From: Lingula anatina
Lineage: Eukaryota; Brachiopoda; Lingulata; Lingulida; Lingulidae
Assembly: GCF_001039355.2 (NCBI RefSeq)
Contig: NW_019775383.1
Coordinates: 71,798 to 135,797 of the forward strand
Reading direction: 5' to 3'
Length of the DNA: 64,000 nt
Program-made: the position numbers and the translations under genes
Notes under the pieces: model-generated
What the model saw: only the letters and a program-made list of their open reading frames with translations
Told to the model about the DNA's origin: nothing
Database searches by the model: none
In this document: positions 35,418-49,335 of the stretch, one piece after another
How the letters are laid out: every line of letters begins with the position of its first letter
How positions within the stretch are numbered: position 1 is the first letter of the stretch

Positions 35418-38400
35418 ATGTTCCAGTACCCGAAAGCAAGAAGGGACGAGTCGAGCGTGGAGGATTACCATGGAACAAAGGTAGGGGCACTCACTTATTG
35501 GTATCCAATATAGACGATGGCAACGTAAAATTTGCTTATACACCGCCGCAAGGCCTCTTTCTCACGACTTTGTTTAAAACACCTGTAAGAGGGTGATATA
35601 CCGAATTCGAGGCTATTGCGTGGACGATATTGATAGGCATTTGGCTGACGCACAGTCTTTATGACATTAAACAGCATGGAGTTGTTTGTGCTGCAGTACA
35701 TAAATAATGCTGATGTCAAACCCGTTGTTCATTTTCATCAATGATATCATATGACATTTCCATCGAAATATTTTGACTTCTAGCCGATGTGCTGAAAGAT
35801 TGGCTAAACATGCAGGTTCATGCTGAATGAAACAACCGGCCACTTTACTGCAGAGTCTCAGAGCCGGAATGGAGAGGGTGGGGGGTGGGGGGGGGTGGGG
35901 GGTTAAACGAACCGCCCATCTTTCCCTGGCTATAGTAATAATAATAATATTAAATAAATTAGAAATAAAAAAATGAGCAGAAAATCTTTGCATTTTTATC
36001 CATGATCAGAAAATTATGGTACAAATTACATGATCGACATATACATGCAAATCTATTTGATTTGAAAGAGTTTTCAGTGCTGTTCTCGAAACTAGGATGT
36101 TCTGCCCAGGGTACTAGGCGTTTCCCCAGGATATGTTTTGTATGAGAGTTACCGATCACATTTACATCAACTTTGGTTGATTGTTGCAGAATGTGTTCGT
36201 CCTTTGATTTCTGTGAATAAGATCTTTCCAAGTTTCTAGAGTTTCTTTTTGGTGAATTTTGCTGTTTTATGTAGGATGTATGTTGCATTCAAATGAAATC
36301 AAATGTTCTGCAATTTTCTGTACTCCAGTATGTATTCAGATAGAACTTCTCTGTTACATAGCTCAAATTAACCTGTTATTTGTTAGAATAGATTGAAAAG
36401 TGAGCACAGCTACAAGAATATTAGTACAATTAGCCTAGTTTTCTATGAATAATCTAGCTGTTTTTAAATGTATTAGGTTAATTCCCATCCTCTACTGCTG
36501 AGCCTAGTTTTGTATGGAGAATATATTGTTTAATGTATTAGGTTAAAGGGATAATAACTCTTCGTATGAGATCTATATTTCACAATAAAAACATTGTGAA
36601 TAACTCATAGAAATATAATATATTCTGTTTTACCACAAAATTGGCAGTTAAAGCTATTATTCTGATATCTGAGCTTGTCTTTAGACCACGTGACATCCAT
36701 TGATGGCTTTAATCTGTTAAAATCTCTTAAGAGATTTTAACAAAAAACCAAACTTTTTAGAAAAAAACCAGGGACTAACTTTGAATGTAAAAATGGATTC
36801 ATTAAGCATTGGTAAGTACGGGAAATTGTTGTTTACTCCAGGAAAATTCATTTTTTGTCCGAAATGAAGAGTTATTATCCCTTTAATTCCCGAAACCTAC
36901 AACTGTAGTAAGCCTAGTTTTCTATGGAGAATGATCTTTTATTTTTAAAATGCCCTAGGTTCCTGACCCCTATGGCTGGATGGAAGATCCTGACGCTGAA
37001 GAGACCAAGGAATTCGTAGATGCTCAAAATGCAGTCACGGAGCCCTTCTTGGACAAGTGTTCCGTCAGGAAGAAGCTGAATGAGAGGTATGATGGAGAAA
37101 TGAGAAAGAAATTTGGGGGCTGCATGTGAGACGGGGTGGAGAGAGGGGGTTGCCGTTGGTGGGTACGAAGGGGTTTTGCTTATGAAAGAGAGCTCTCTTT
37201 AACCCACTGTGACAATCATTATTATGTTACTTTATTTAGTGTAGTCCTTGTTTAAATAGACTGAATGAAAGGATAGGTAGCATTTCTCTTGATAAAATGT
37301 ATTGATTACAGATTTAGTTTTTTTTTATGCAAAATAATTTATTTTTATTGATTTTTTTTCAAAGTTGTTATTTATTGTCTCATTTTATTTCATATGATCA
37401 AGTGAAGTTATTTGAACTTTTGAAGACTGGCATTATTTTTGTATTTCTGAGGACAGTCTCTGCTGTTTGTTTTTACAGAATAACAGAGATGTGGGACTAC
37501 CCAAAGTATAGCTGTCCTTCCAAGAAAGGAGACCGCTATTTCTACTACTATAACACTGGCTTACAAAATCAGAGGTAGGTGTGTCTGTGTGTGTGTGTGC
37601 GCGTGCGAGTGTGTACGTGTTTACTAGTAGGTGTGTGTGCATGTATGTGTGTAAATGACTAAAAAATAATACTAATTTAAACCACAAATGGTATATCAAA
37701 AGGACCAGATTATAAAAAGCCAGTTTAATAGCCCAGTCTAAAAGTTATAAAGGAGATGTGACAAGCCTGTACCCACAAATAATGGCAGTAATAGATCAGT
37801 GTGAATGTTTAACTTATCTGTCTATTTGTTTATTTGTTTATTCAGCATTCTAAAATTCATTTTGATCAAACTTTCAGTGTGTTTTACGTCCAAGAGTCCT
37901 TGGAAGCAGAAGCAAAAGTTTTTCTCGATCCTAATGCTTTGTCAGAAGATGGGACCCTTTCTATTAGAGGCACAGCCTTTTCAGAGAATGGGGAATATTT
38001 TGCCTATGGCCTAAGTAACAGTGGTTCTGATTGGATTACTATAAAGGTAAAGATTATAGCATGTGCTGCCATCTATCTGTTTGTCATTGGTTATGTTATT
38101 GTTGAGGTGATGAGACTAGGATCTGGACAGTTGTAGCAAGAAATGATGCTTTAAATGAGCAACAACTACTTAATAATATTGTTTTCAGAGAAGACAATCT
38201 AAACTCGAAATTAAATTATGTGTTTGCCTTACACACTTTGAAGGTATAGAGTTACTTAATTTGATTGAATATGTCAATGCCATGGTGAAAAGGACACAAC
38301 AGAAAATCTTAACTTTAAATTACTATGTATTTATCATTTGTTAAATAGAGTAATTTCCATGTAATGTTATTTATATAAACAATTAAGAAAAGTTTTGTTT

Positions 38401-39198
38401 TTAAGTAAAAAAAAACAACAACACATTTTTATTGTATTATAAGAAATAAAAAGAATGAAAGAGAAGCAAAAAAATAAGAAACAGGGCGTGTTGTTTAATA
38501 CAAAACTATTTGTTACAGTACAGTGGTTTTGCTTTTCTTGGATACTTTATTTTGAAAATCCCCGTTACAGTTCAAGGAGGTTGCCACTGGTAAAGATCTT
38601 CCAGACACTCTGGAAAAGGTGAAGTTTTCCAGCATGGCTTGGACTCATGATCATAAAGGCATGTTTTATAATGTGAGTAGAAAACCTTAGTACACTGAGT
38701 TTTCAGAGCAAGGAAGGAATTGAGTTGAGGTTAAGGTAGGGGGAAGGTGGGGTTGATGTTCTGTCTAATATTTTCTGTCGGTAAACTTTAAGTAAAATGT
38801 GAGGAGGGGTTTTGATGCCCATTACTTTTTTTTTACAAATGAATTTTAACTGTTATAGGTTTTGAAATCAGATTTTTTTTTAGGTTTTTTTCTTAAGTGT
38901 TCAAGTTGATTTTAGCTTCTGTCATGGATATCACCTTGATGTTGCCCTTCCCCTTATTTTCCAAGGTTACTTTTAGCTAGGTATTTTCACAAACACGGAC
39001 TTCTTAACATCTTTTTCCTCATTTTTGCCAGTTAATTTTAGCTGCTTCCATAAATCTCACCTAGGTTGCCCTTCCCCTTATTTTCAAAGTTATTTTTAGC
39101 TGTTTTCATGAACATGACATTGTTGATTCATTATCTTTATATTCGTAAGCTCATTTTAGCTTTATTCACAGAAAGCACCTTGGTTTTAGCCACCTTCC

Positions 39199-39256
<58 letters not shown>

Positions 39257-42200
39257 TTCACTGTTGCTTTTGATATAACAAGCACATAGTAACATTGAGG
39301 AAAGCAGTAGGAAAATGAGACAATCAGTTTCCAGTTGTTCTATTGGTCTTATATTTGCTGTGGCTTAAAGTGATAATAACTCTTCGTTTCGGCCAAAAAA
39401 TGAATTTTCCTGGAGTAAACAACAATTTTCCCATACTTACCAATGGTTAATGAATCCATTTTTACATTCAAAGTTAGTCCCTGGTTTTTTCTAAAAAGTT
39501 TGGTATTAATAGTATAGCCATCAGTGGAGGTCACGTGGTCAAAAGACAAGCTCAGATATCAGAATAATAGCTATAACAGCCGTTTTTGTGGGAAAACAGA
39601 ATATATTATATTTTTATGAGTCACTCACAATGTTTTTATTGTGAAATACAGATTTCATACGAAGAGTTATTATCCCTTTAACATTAAAAATGTGTGTGTC
39701 TGTGTGTGTGTGACAATTACTAAGCTATAGCTGGGGTAGCGCTAACACTCGCCAGTTTAGCCAAATGCTAAAACTGACTTAAATTGGCTAAAGAAAAAGG
39801 CTTGATTTGACTAATTTTAGTTAACATTTGGATAACATAAACAAGTTGATAAAAAAGTGGTGGTTTGGCTAAGCGGAAAAAATTGCTAGCGCTACCCCAG
39901 TATAGTATACATACGTGAAGTTTTTAAAATTTTGCAATAAATCTTTTTAAAAAGAGGAACACTTGGGGATATAGTTGCATATGGTCAGATTAAATTCTAT
40001 TTAGGGATGTTGCCTACCCCATGTTGAGACCCTGTACAGTGGTTTCCTTTTTCTTGGATACTTTACTTTGAAAATCCCCGTTTTAAACTCCTGAACTTAC
40101 TATAATAATTAAGAGTTCCTTTTACTAACACATGCCATAACAAAAAGATATAATTCTCAAAAGTATTTCATGACAAAGGGAAAATTTCAGTTAATGCTAT
40201 TAATCTATACTCATGGGTTGGGCAGCTTCTTGGTAGCCATGTCACTCAAAGGATATTATGGTGCCTTATTATGCATGCAAATGATCGCAATTACAAGGAA
40301 ATTATTAAGCTGATACTAACATTCAGTCAGATTTGTAGAATTTTCAAAATTGGTAGGCTAAGACATTCATCTCATTAGTGGTATTAAGGTATTTTACTTT
40401 AAATGCTAATGAAAAGGTGGAACTGTTAATAATTAAAGCAGTTTTGTTATTATTGTTACAGTAGTTAAGGATGTCAGTTTAGGTGAAAATTGGATTTGAA
40501 ACTGAAAAATTGAATTAAAAATTGTTGGTAAAAACAAAACTTGGGCAGTAACCAACTTAGGTTGTAACTAAGGTGAACTGAGAGTGGTATTCATTGTAAA
40601 GATATACAGTGTTTGTTGGATTTACATACTGTATATAGGGAAAAAAAAGAAAGAATAAAAATAACATTAGAAATTTCCTCAGTTTTCCAGTTGATTTCAA
40701 GGTTTACCCTATTTAATTGTGTTAAAGAATTTGCAATCTATAAACCCTTTTTTGAGTCTTGAATTTTTTGAGTTCACTGTTTCAAATGGAATTACAAGGT
40801 TCTGTGTCATTACAAGAGTGGTTCAATTTAAACTTTAAAAACTCAAATAGGTTTATGGATCATAATTCTCTATATAAGATTTTGGATATTAGCTTAGTAT
40901 AGCTAGGTGATTAGATACAAAGTACATTTCCATTAAAGTTATTTTTTGCTACAGGAAGATCACTGAAAAAAAAATACAATGTTTATATTCAGAGATACAA
41001 GGAACAGGAAGGCAAGTCTGATACAAAGAATTATATATATATATAAGATTTTGGATTTGTTGCTTTGTATATCTAGGTGATTAAGTACAAAGTACTCAAA
41101 TTTCCATTAGGAAATTAAAATTACTAGTAATTTTTGCTATAGGAAGATCACTGAAAAAAAATTCCATGTTTTTTATTATTCAGAGGTACAAGGAGCAGGA
41201 AGGCAAGTCTGATGGTACTGAGACAACCAGTAATGTCAACCAGAAGTTATACTACCACCGGTTGGGGACGTCACAGGTGGAGGATGTGCTCTGTGCTGAG
41301 TTTCCAGATCACCCAAAATGGATGATGTAAATATCAGTATTACTCAAAATAATAATAATAAAGAAAAGAATTCAAACTTTTGAATTCAAAGTTTGAGAAT
41401 TGTAATCTGCCGATTTGCAGGCCTTTCGCAGCTTTTGTGCAGCCCTTTGAATGCATTAACAGAGATATAAGAAGATTAGGTAAAATGAAAAAAGAAAGTT
41501 AATATTGTTTAGTATCCTCAAAATGGTGCAATTATGGCAATTGTTCACATATTTCTGACAAAATTAGATAAGATGATGACGAGTTGTTCTTGATTCAGTC
41601 GTGCATTCAGGATTGGAAGGTCCATATATTATCTGAAATTCAAGAAAAGCTATTTATCGAGCTAAATATAATTTGCTTTTTGTACCTTGATATAGGACAT
41701 AAATGTTTTGAATTTATGTAACATCTGTTGATGTAAAAAGTATTGACATACATTGTTTACAGAGGAGCTGAGGTAACGGACTGTGGGCGTTATTTGGTGA
41801 TGATGATCAGTGAAGGCTGCCACCCAGTCAACAGGCTGTACTATGTAGATCTACAGGCACTTCCAGATGGTATTAATGGTGAGTATATAGCTGTACTATG
41901 TAGATCTACAGGCCCTTCCAGATGGTATTAATGGTGAGTATATAGCTGTACTATGTAGATCTACAGGCCCTTCCAGATGGGTTTAATGGTGAGTATATAG
42001 CTGTACTATGTAGATCTACAGGCCCTTCCAGATGGGTTTAATGGTGAGTATATAGCTGTACTATGTAGATCTACAGGCCCTTCCAGATGGGTTTAATGGT
42101 GAGTATATATCTGTACTATGTAGATCTACAGGCACTTCCAGGTGGCATTAGTGGTGAGTATATGGCTGACTGTACTGTGTAGATCTACAGGCATTTCCAT

Positions 42201-43897
42201 GGGGCATTAATGGTGAGTATATGGCAGTACTATGTAGATCTACAGTCACTTCCAGGTGGTATTAATGGTTATTATATGGCTGTACTATGTAGATCTACAG
42301 GCATTTCCAGGTGGCATTAATGGTGAGTATATGGCTGTACTATGTAGGTCTACAGCCACTTCCAGATGGCACAAATAATATACAGCTGTAGTATGTGGAT
42401 CTATAGGCATTTCCAGATGATGGTGGTTTCATGGTGCTTACGAAGGAGCTATGAAGTGAAACATTTTGGCATGGACTGCACATTAATCTTTTGTTGAAAG
42501 CATTTTACGTAAATTGAAATGAGATATTTTCAATTCCAGGTGTGCTTCCTTACATAAAATTGGTGGATAACTTTGATGCTGAATACGAGGTTAGTTTAAG
42601 AGTTGTATAATAAAATGTATTTGGTAAAATTTTATACCTCTTTCAGACAGTTACTAGTAATTGACATACTTATCAGTCCACTGGCCACCTGGGGACTAAC
42701 AGACCTCTGGAAAGTACTATTCCAAGTTATACTGAATTAAACTGAATAAGTATGAAATATAAAGACAGTGGATAAATGATTGAAAACAACCAGTACATTT
42801 CCATTAGTTTGTTAACGATTCTTAGTTCTCAACTAGTCTGACACCTAAAATACAATATTGTCCCCAGAGACATGCTTTTGGTGGCAAGTGGCATGTACAT
42901 TAGGCAGAGACTTCTAGATCTGAGTTTTATATTATTGAGTAACTCTGATTTTGGTGGTGGAGACTGGTGGATTTCGAAATTTAGAACTCTTAAAGAAGTT
43001 GATAAATTGGAAAACATTGAAAAAATTGTTGAAATTTTCAAAAAATATTTCTGTTGCTATTATAATAAAAAGATTTAACATACATTCTATGGCTTTTATG
43101 TAACATACAGCTGTACTCTGTGGATATCCAGGCACTTCCTGATGGCATCAATATTCTGATTAATAGCAACAATACTGTTTTTTATTTCAGTACATCACAA
43201 ATGAAGGCACAGTGTTCACCTTTAAAACAAACCTCAATGCTCCCAAGTACAAGTTGATCAACATAGACCTTAGCAAGCCTGAGATGGTAAGGATTTGAGA
43301 ATGTTAAACTGATAATTACTCTCCCATAAGTAATCCAGGCACATACACAGGTTTGTAACAAAGACAACAAAGAAGGGGTTTATGTTTTAGATCAATTCTT
43401 TATTTAACTGAGCTAAATGTAGTAAATCTAGAAAACAAAGAGACCAATTTTTTGGTCTTATTAAAGATCAGACCAATTTCCCTGACTAAGAACTTAATTA
43501 CCAAGGTTACATGGTCACATGGGCACATCTTGCCCTATCAGAAGCAGTGTAACAGCACTCTCATGGAAATCCAAGTCAACTGAGCCAGGGAACTGACTAA
43601 TTTCCTGCTAGAGTGACTTTGTGAAAGTTGCCCCTGAAGTAGACTTAAAAACTTTGAAAACAATATATAATAGTATTATGTGTTTGTTTTCTTTTTATTT
43701 AGGACAACTGGCAGATACTGGTGGCAGAGGATGCCAAAGACGTCCTAGACTGGGCCGCATGTGTCAACAAGAATAAATTAGTCCTCTGCTACATGCAGGA
43801 TGTCAAGGTACATCTTGATTACACTAGTATGCAAATGCACGTGTTTGTGCATTAACGCATATGCATGTGTGTGATTATGAAACAAACACATACTCTC

Positions 43898-43947
<50 letters not shown>

Positions 43948-46900
43948 CTATGAACACGCACACACACACACACCTAAATGTGTACATAGTTTTACATGCC
44001 TCATCTTCATGAACATGCACATGCTTGTACAGAAACTGCACATGTATTTGCATGCATGTTCAACTGCAAGTGTTACCTAACGAAAGGAACACATGTTTGC
44101 CTACACAAGAACTCTGGCAAGCATGCGCCCACACACTAGTTTCCTTGAACCTTTATCATACAACAGGACTTAAGGCCACACATCCACCTGTTCTGTTGAT
44201 GAGGAATAATCTCGTTATGAACAACTCAGCAGCTGATTTTGCCAAGGTGATGATACTTATTAACACGTTGGTAATCGGTGCAGATTTCCCAATTGGTGAT
44301 GGGTGCAGTTTTCCCATATGTAATTTATTTTAAATTACTGCCCATGTAATTGAATCAATCTGCGTAGTCCAGTTTGATAGACCTGACTCATTTCACCCTT
44401 CTGAATATTGCAGCAGTGGGCCACATAATAATAATAATAATTATTATTTATATTATAGAAAGGTTTATCACATTTCACTTCATATTTTGGTAAAAATTCA
44501 AAAGTGTAGTCTTTTGATTATTTTATACGCTTAAGCTTTTCAATTTGTAAGAGACTGAAAGAAATACAAGCTGAGGAAAGTCACAGTAACAGTAGTGATT
44601 GGAAGCTCTGTTTAGGTACAGCTGAAGTAAGTGTAGAAATTGAAAAGTTTAAGCATATAAAACATTTCATTTCATGTCTTCCAGAATGTACTGTATCTCA
44701 ATGATCTTCAGTCTGGGAAGATGGTGACACAACTTCCTCTGGAGGTTGGCACAATTGTTGGATACTCCGGAAAGAAAAAGGACTCCGAAGTAAGTCAGTT
44801 ATTGGACCTGTGCTGAGTACCTTTAAATTGGTCTAAATGTTTTTTTTCATGAATCAGTTTCATAAAAATTTGTATATCATAGATCTGTGTCATAAAATAT
44901 TGGAAAGCTGTTATATTTAATAGGATGATATTATTTTCTTGCCATAGGAAAAATTTCTTATAGTAATTCTTTTGTTATTATAATAATTATTATGAAAATG
45001 TTGTCTATTTCTGAATGCTTCAGATAACATATATTTTAGGAGCCTTTAGAATTATAAAATATGTCTTTTTGATATTGTTAGATGAAAATTTCCTACTTTT
45101 TTATGTACAGACACAGATGTGTCTGTACATATTGCCATCACCTGCGTCTGTCGTCGCCGTCGCCGATGCCGATGCCGGCGCCGTGCACTTTCCTTGTAAA
45201 CACAATAAGTGGAGGGCAGTTTTACTTTTTGGCTTAATATTTACAGAGCTGATGAATATTCATAAAACGCAGGTCAAGTTCGAAAACCAGCATGATCGGG
45301 CCATTATTGTAGAAGTNTTTGACAGCTTTGCTGCCTTGTTTCAGTACATCACAAATGAAGGCACAGTGTTCACCTTTAAAACAAACCTCAATGCTCCCAA
45401 GTACAAGTTGATCAACATAGACCTTAGCAAGCCTGAGATGGTAAGGATTTGAGAAAAGTAATCTGATAATTACTCGCTCAGAGTTTGGCAATCTATTTTA
45501 TATGTTATCATTGTACAGGTGACAATCAGTTGAATTATGACCAGTCAGTCCTGTGCTGAGAAGACAACTTCCTGGCAGTCAGTCATAGTAATAATCTGTT
45601 GATAGACTTGGTAAGGGCCTGTTTGACAAAAGGACTTTAGCCCAAAAATTGGGACTAACCTTATTTTGACTCAAATTAGTCCAATGACTCAAGATAAAAC
45701 AGTGTAGTAATCCAGGTACATACACAGGTTTGTAACAAAGACAACAAAGAAGTGGCTAATGTTTTAGTCTTATACTTTATTTAACTGAGCTAAGTGTAGT
45801 AAATCTGAAAAACAAAGAGCACATTCAGAACAGCTAACTAACAGATCCGCATATCAAATATGGCAATGCACTGAAAAGCTGGCTGCTTAATTCCTGACTG
45901 GACACTGAATAGATTCCCTGTGCTCAAAGAGACCAGTTTTTGGTCTAAAAGTTCAGGCCAATTCAGGCCAGTTCCCTGACTAAGAACTTAATTACCAAGG
46001 CTACATGGGCACATCTTGCCCTATCAGAAGCAGCATTCTCATAGACATCCTAGTCAACTAAGCCAGGGAACTGACTTAAGTTTTTTTTTTTTTTTTTTTT
46101 TTCTTGAAACTGGGGTCCGACCAATTTCCTGCAAGACTGGCTTTGTGAACATTACCATAACATAAAAACAATATATAATGGTATTACATGTTTGTTTTCT
46201 TTTTTTTATTAAGGACAACTGGCAGATACTGGTGGCAGAGGATGCCAAGGACGTCCTAGACTGGGCAGCATGTGTCAACAAAAATAAATTAGTCCTATGC
46301 TACATGCAGGATGTCAAGGTACTCCGTGATTACACTGGTGTGCAAATGCACATGTTTGTGCTTTAACACATGTATGTGCACAATTATGATTCTCTCTCTC
46401 TCTCTCTCTCACAAACACAAACACAAACACACAGGCACACACATCAAAATGTGTACATAGATTTACATGCTTATCTTCATGAACATGTACAAGCATGTAC
46501 AGAAACTGCACATGTATTTGCGTGCATGTCCAACTGCAAGTGTTACTTAACGAAAGGAACACATGTTTGCCTACACAAGAACTCTGGCAAGCATGCGCCC
46601 ACACACTAGTTTCCTTGAACCCTTCATCATACAACAGGACTTAAGGCCACACATCCACCTGTTCTGTTGATGAAGAATAATCTCGTTATGAACAACTCAG
46701 CAGCTGATTTTGCCAAGGTGATGATACTTATTAACACGTTGGTAATCGGTGCAGATTTCCCAATTGGTGATGGGTGCAGTTTTCCCATATGTAATTTATT
46801 TTAAATTACTGCCCATGTAATTGAATCAATCTGCGTAGTCCAGTTTGATAGACCTGACTCATTTCACCCTTCTGAATATTGCAGCAGTGGGCCACATAAT

Positions 46901-47887
46901 AAAAATAATAATTATTATTATTTATATTATAGAAAGGTTTATCACATTTCACTTCATATTTTGGTAAAAATTCAAAAGTGTAGTCTTTTGATTATTTTAT
47001 ACGCTTAAGCTTTTCAATTTGTAAGAGACTGAAAGAAATACAAGCTGAGGAAAGTCACAGTAACAGTAGTGATTGGAAGCTCTGTTTAGGTACAGCTGAA
47101 GTAAGTGTAGAAATTGAAAAGTTTAAGCATATAAAACATTTCATTTCATGTCTTCCAGAATGTACTGTATCTAAATGATCTTCAGTCTGGGAAGATGGTG
47201 ACACAACTTCCTCTGGAGGTTGGCACAATTGTTGGATACTCCGGAAAGAAAAAGGACTCCGAAGTAAGTCAGTTATTGCACCTGTGCTGAGTACCTTTAA
47301 ATTGGTCTAAATGTTTTTTTTTCATGAATCAGTTTCATAAAAATTTGTATATCATAGATCTGTGTCATAAAATATTGGAAAGCTGTTATATTTAATAGGA
47401 TGATATTATTTTCTTGCCATAGGAAAAATTTCTTATAGTAATTCTTTTGTTATTATAATAATTATTATGAAAATGTTGTCTATTTCTGAATGCTTCAGAT
47501 AACATATATTTTAGGAGCCTTTAGAATTATAAAATATGTCTTTTTGATATTGTTAGATGAAAATTTCCTACTTTTTCAGTCTTTTAGACTAAAAGCTATT
47601 TGATAGACATTTATATTTTGTTTAATTATTTTAATCAGTAACAAGTATTTTAAAACATCTCCTTTCAGATTTTCTATCAGTTTATGTCATTTTTGACCCC
47701 AGGGATAATATACAGGTGTGACCTTACCCAGGAACCCCTGAAACCAACTGTAAGTTTTTGTTTTAAAATTTAGTAATTTATTTTAATGGAAAATTATGTC
47801 GTGGTGTGTCACAGTGCTTCGTTTTAATGAAAAAGCCATCTGGTAAATGTCAAAATTATAGATGTTTCTATTTTCTTCTTCTTATTT

Positions 47888-47918
<31 letters not shown>

Positions 47919-49252
47919 TTTTTTTGGGTCTGCTTTGAATTATGTCTTATTTTGAGATTAAATTATTGAACTTCTTTCAGAGCCAAACTTCTCTAATGGT
48001 CTCCAGGTTCAACCACTGTATTTTTTTGCCCTCTTTCTTTCTTCATTTGGTCAGTTCTTCAAGAACAGGAGCCTTCAAAGTAAAGGAAATTAACACTTGT
48101 ATTACATAGCGCATGAAAGGTGTGAAACTTTCACAAGACCAGAAAATAACTGGCTCATAGCAATATAATTTTAGTGACTTATATATGAAGATTTGAAGCA
48201 GACCCAAAATTTTCTGCTGCTTTGAAACTACGAAAAAAAAAAAACAAAAAACACACTAATAATGAGAAAATGATTCAAAAATAAAATTTTCTCTTCTTAT
48301 TTTTGAAGCTCTCTGTTCTTCTACAATGTCTATGACAGTTGCAGAGATACTAGCTTATTATTATTATAATCGTTCTTTTTTTCCAGGTGTTCAGGGAAAT
48401 ACTAGTTAAGGACTATAACCCTGCCCTTTTCGAGACCAAACAAGTGTTTTACCCTACAAAAGATGGGACCAAAATCCCCATGTTTATTGTCCACAGAAAG
48501 GTATCTGACATGAAATATGATTTACAGTTATAATAACTTAAGATCATCTTAAGTGACTAATGTTGTTGTTTTTTTTAATGTGAGAAACATTTGCCTGCTC
48601 ATTTTTTTTTTTTTTTTTTTTTTGTGAAATGTTTTATTATTTCACTGAATAGATACTGGATGGTTTCACTGTTTTAACATAAATGGAATCATGGTGGAAA
48701 TTGCATGAAAAATGAACATACCAGTATTGATACTGAAACAGTGCTCTTATATGACAAAACAGGGCCTAGTATTGTATTGCTACACCATATATGTTTCATT
48801 TCATTAATTTTCATTTGAGGGGTTTGAACTTGATAGCTCTCACCGTCTTGCCCCATGGATATGGTGGTTTCAACATAGCCATCTTTAGCTAGCATATCTT
48901 TTCCCAGCATAGGCCTATACTTTAGACAAATTTAACTCTGCATAGGCAAAATAGTGGAGAATAGTCTATAGTTAACAAATAATGTTTATCATCATATTTT
49001 TCCAGGGGCTTAAGCTTGATGGCTCCCACCCTGTGTTACTCTATGGTTATGGAGGGTTCAGTATTGCCATCACTCCTACCTTTAGTGTGTCCAGAATTGT
49101 ATTTATGCAACATCTTGGGGGAGTTGTAGCAGTACCAAATATTCGTGGCGGAGGGTAGGGATAAATTTATGTATTTTGAATAAATAATTAGTAAGATTTA
49201 TTGCAGAATTTAAATTTATCGGTTAAATTACACACTCTGTAACTTTTGATAG

Positions 49253-49335
<83 letters not shown>

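Noticed and set aside
35959-36288. 109-codon - strand frame in PREP intron 1
   Set aside because: No recognisable domain and no support from splice sites; composition fits chance in A/T-rich DNA.
41838-42440. PREP exon 7 array considered as a CRISPR-like array
   Set aside because: Eukaryotic intron, no unique spacers between units; the units are contiguous copies of the exon end and donor.
43778-44333. Open frames around the CA repeat in PREP intron 10
   Set aside because: They are intronic, driven by the repeat, and present in both haplotype-like blocks with no coding constraint visible.
45015-45452. 145-codon frame that includes duplicate PREP exon 9
   Set aside because: The frame runs through intron, the GC-rich insert and an N before reaching exon 9; only 45345-45440 is coding.
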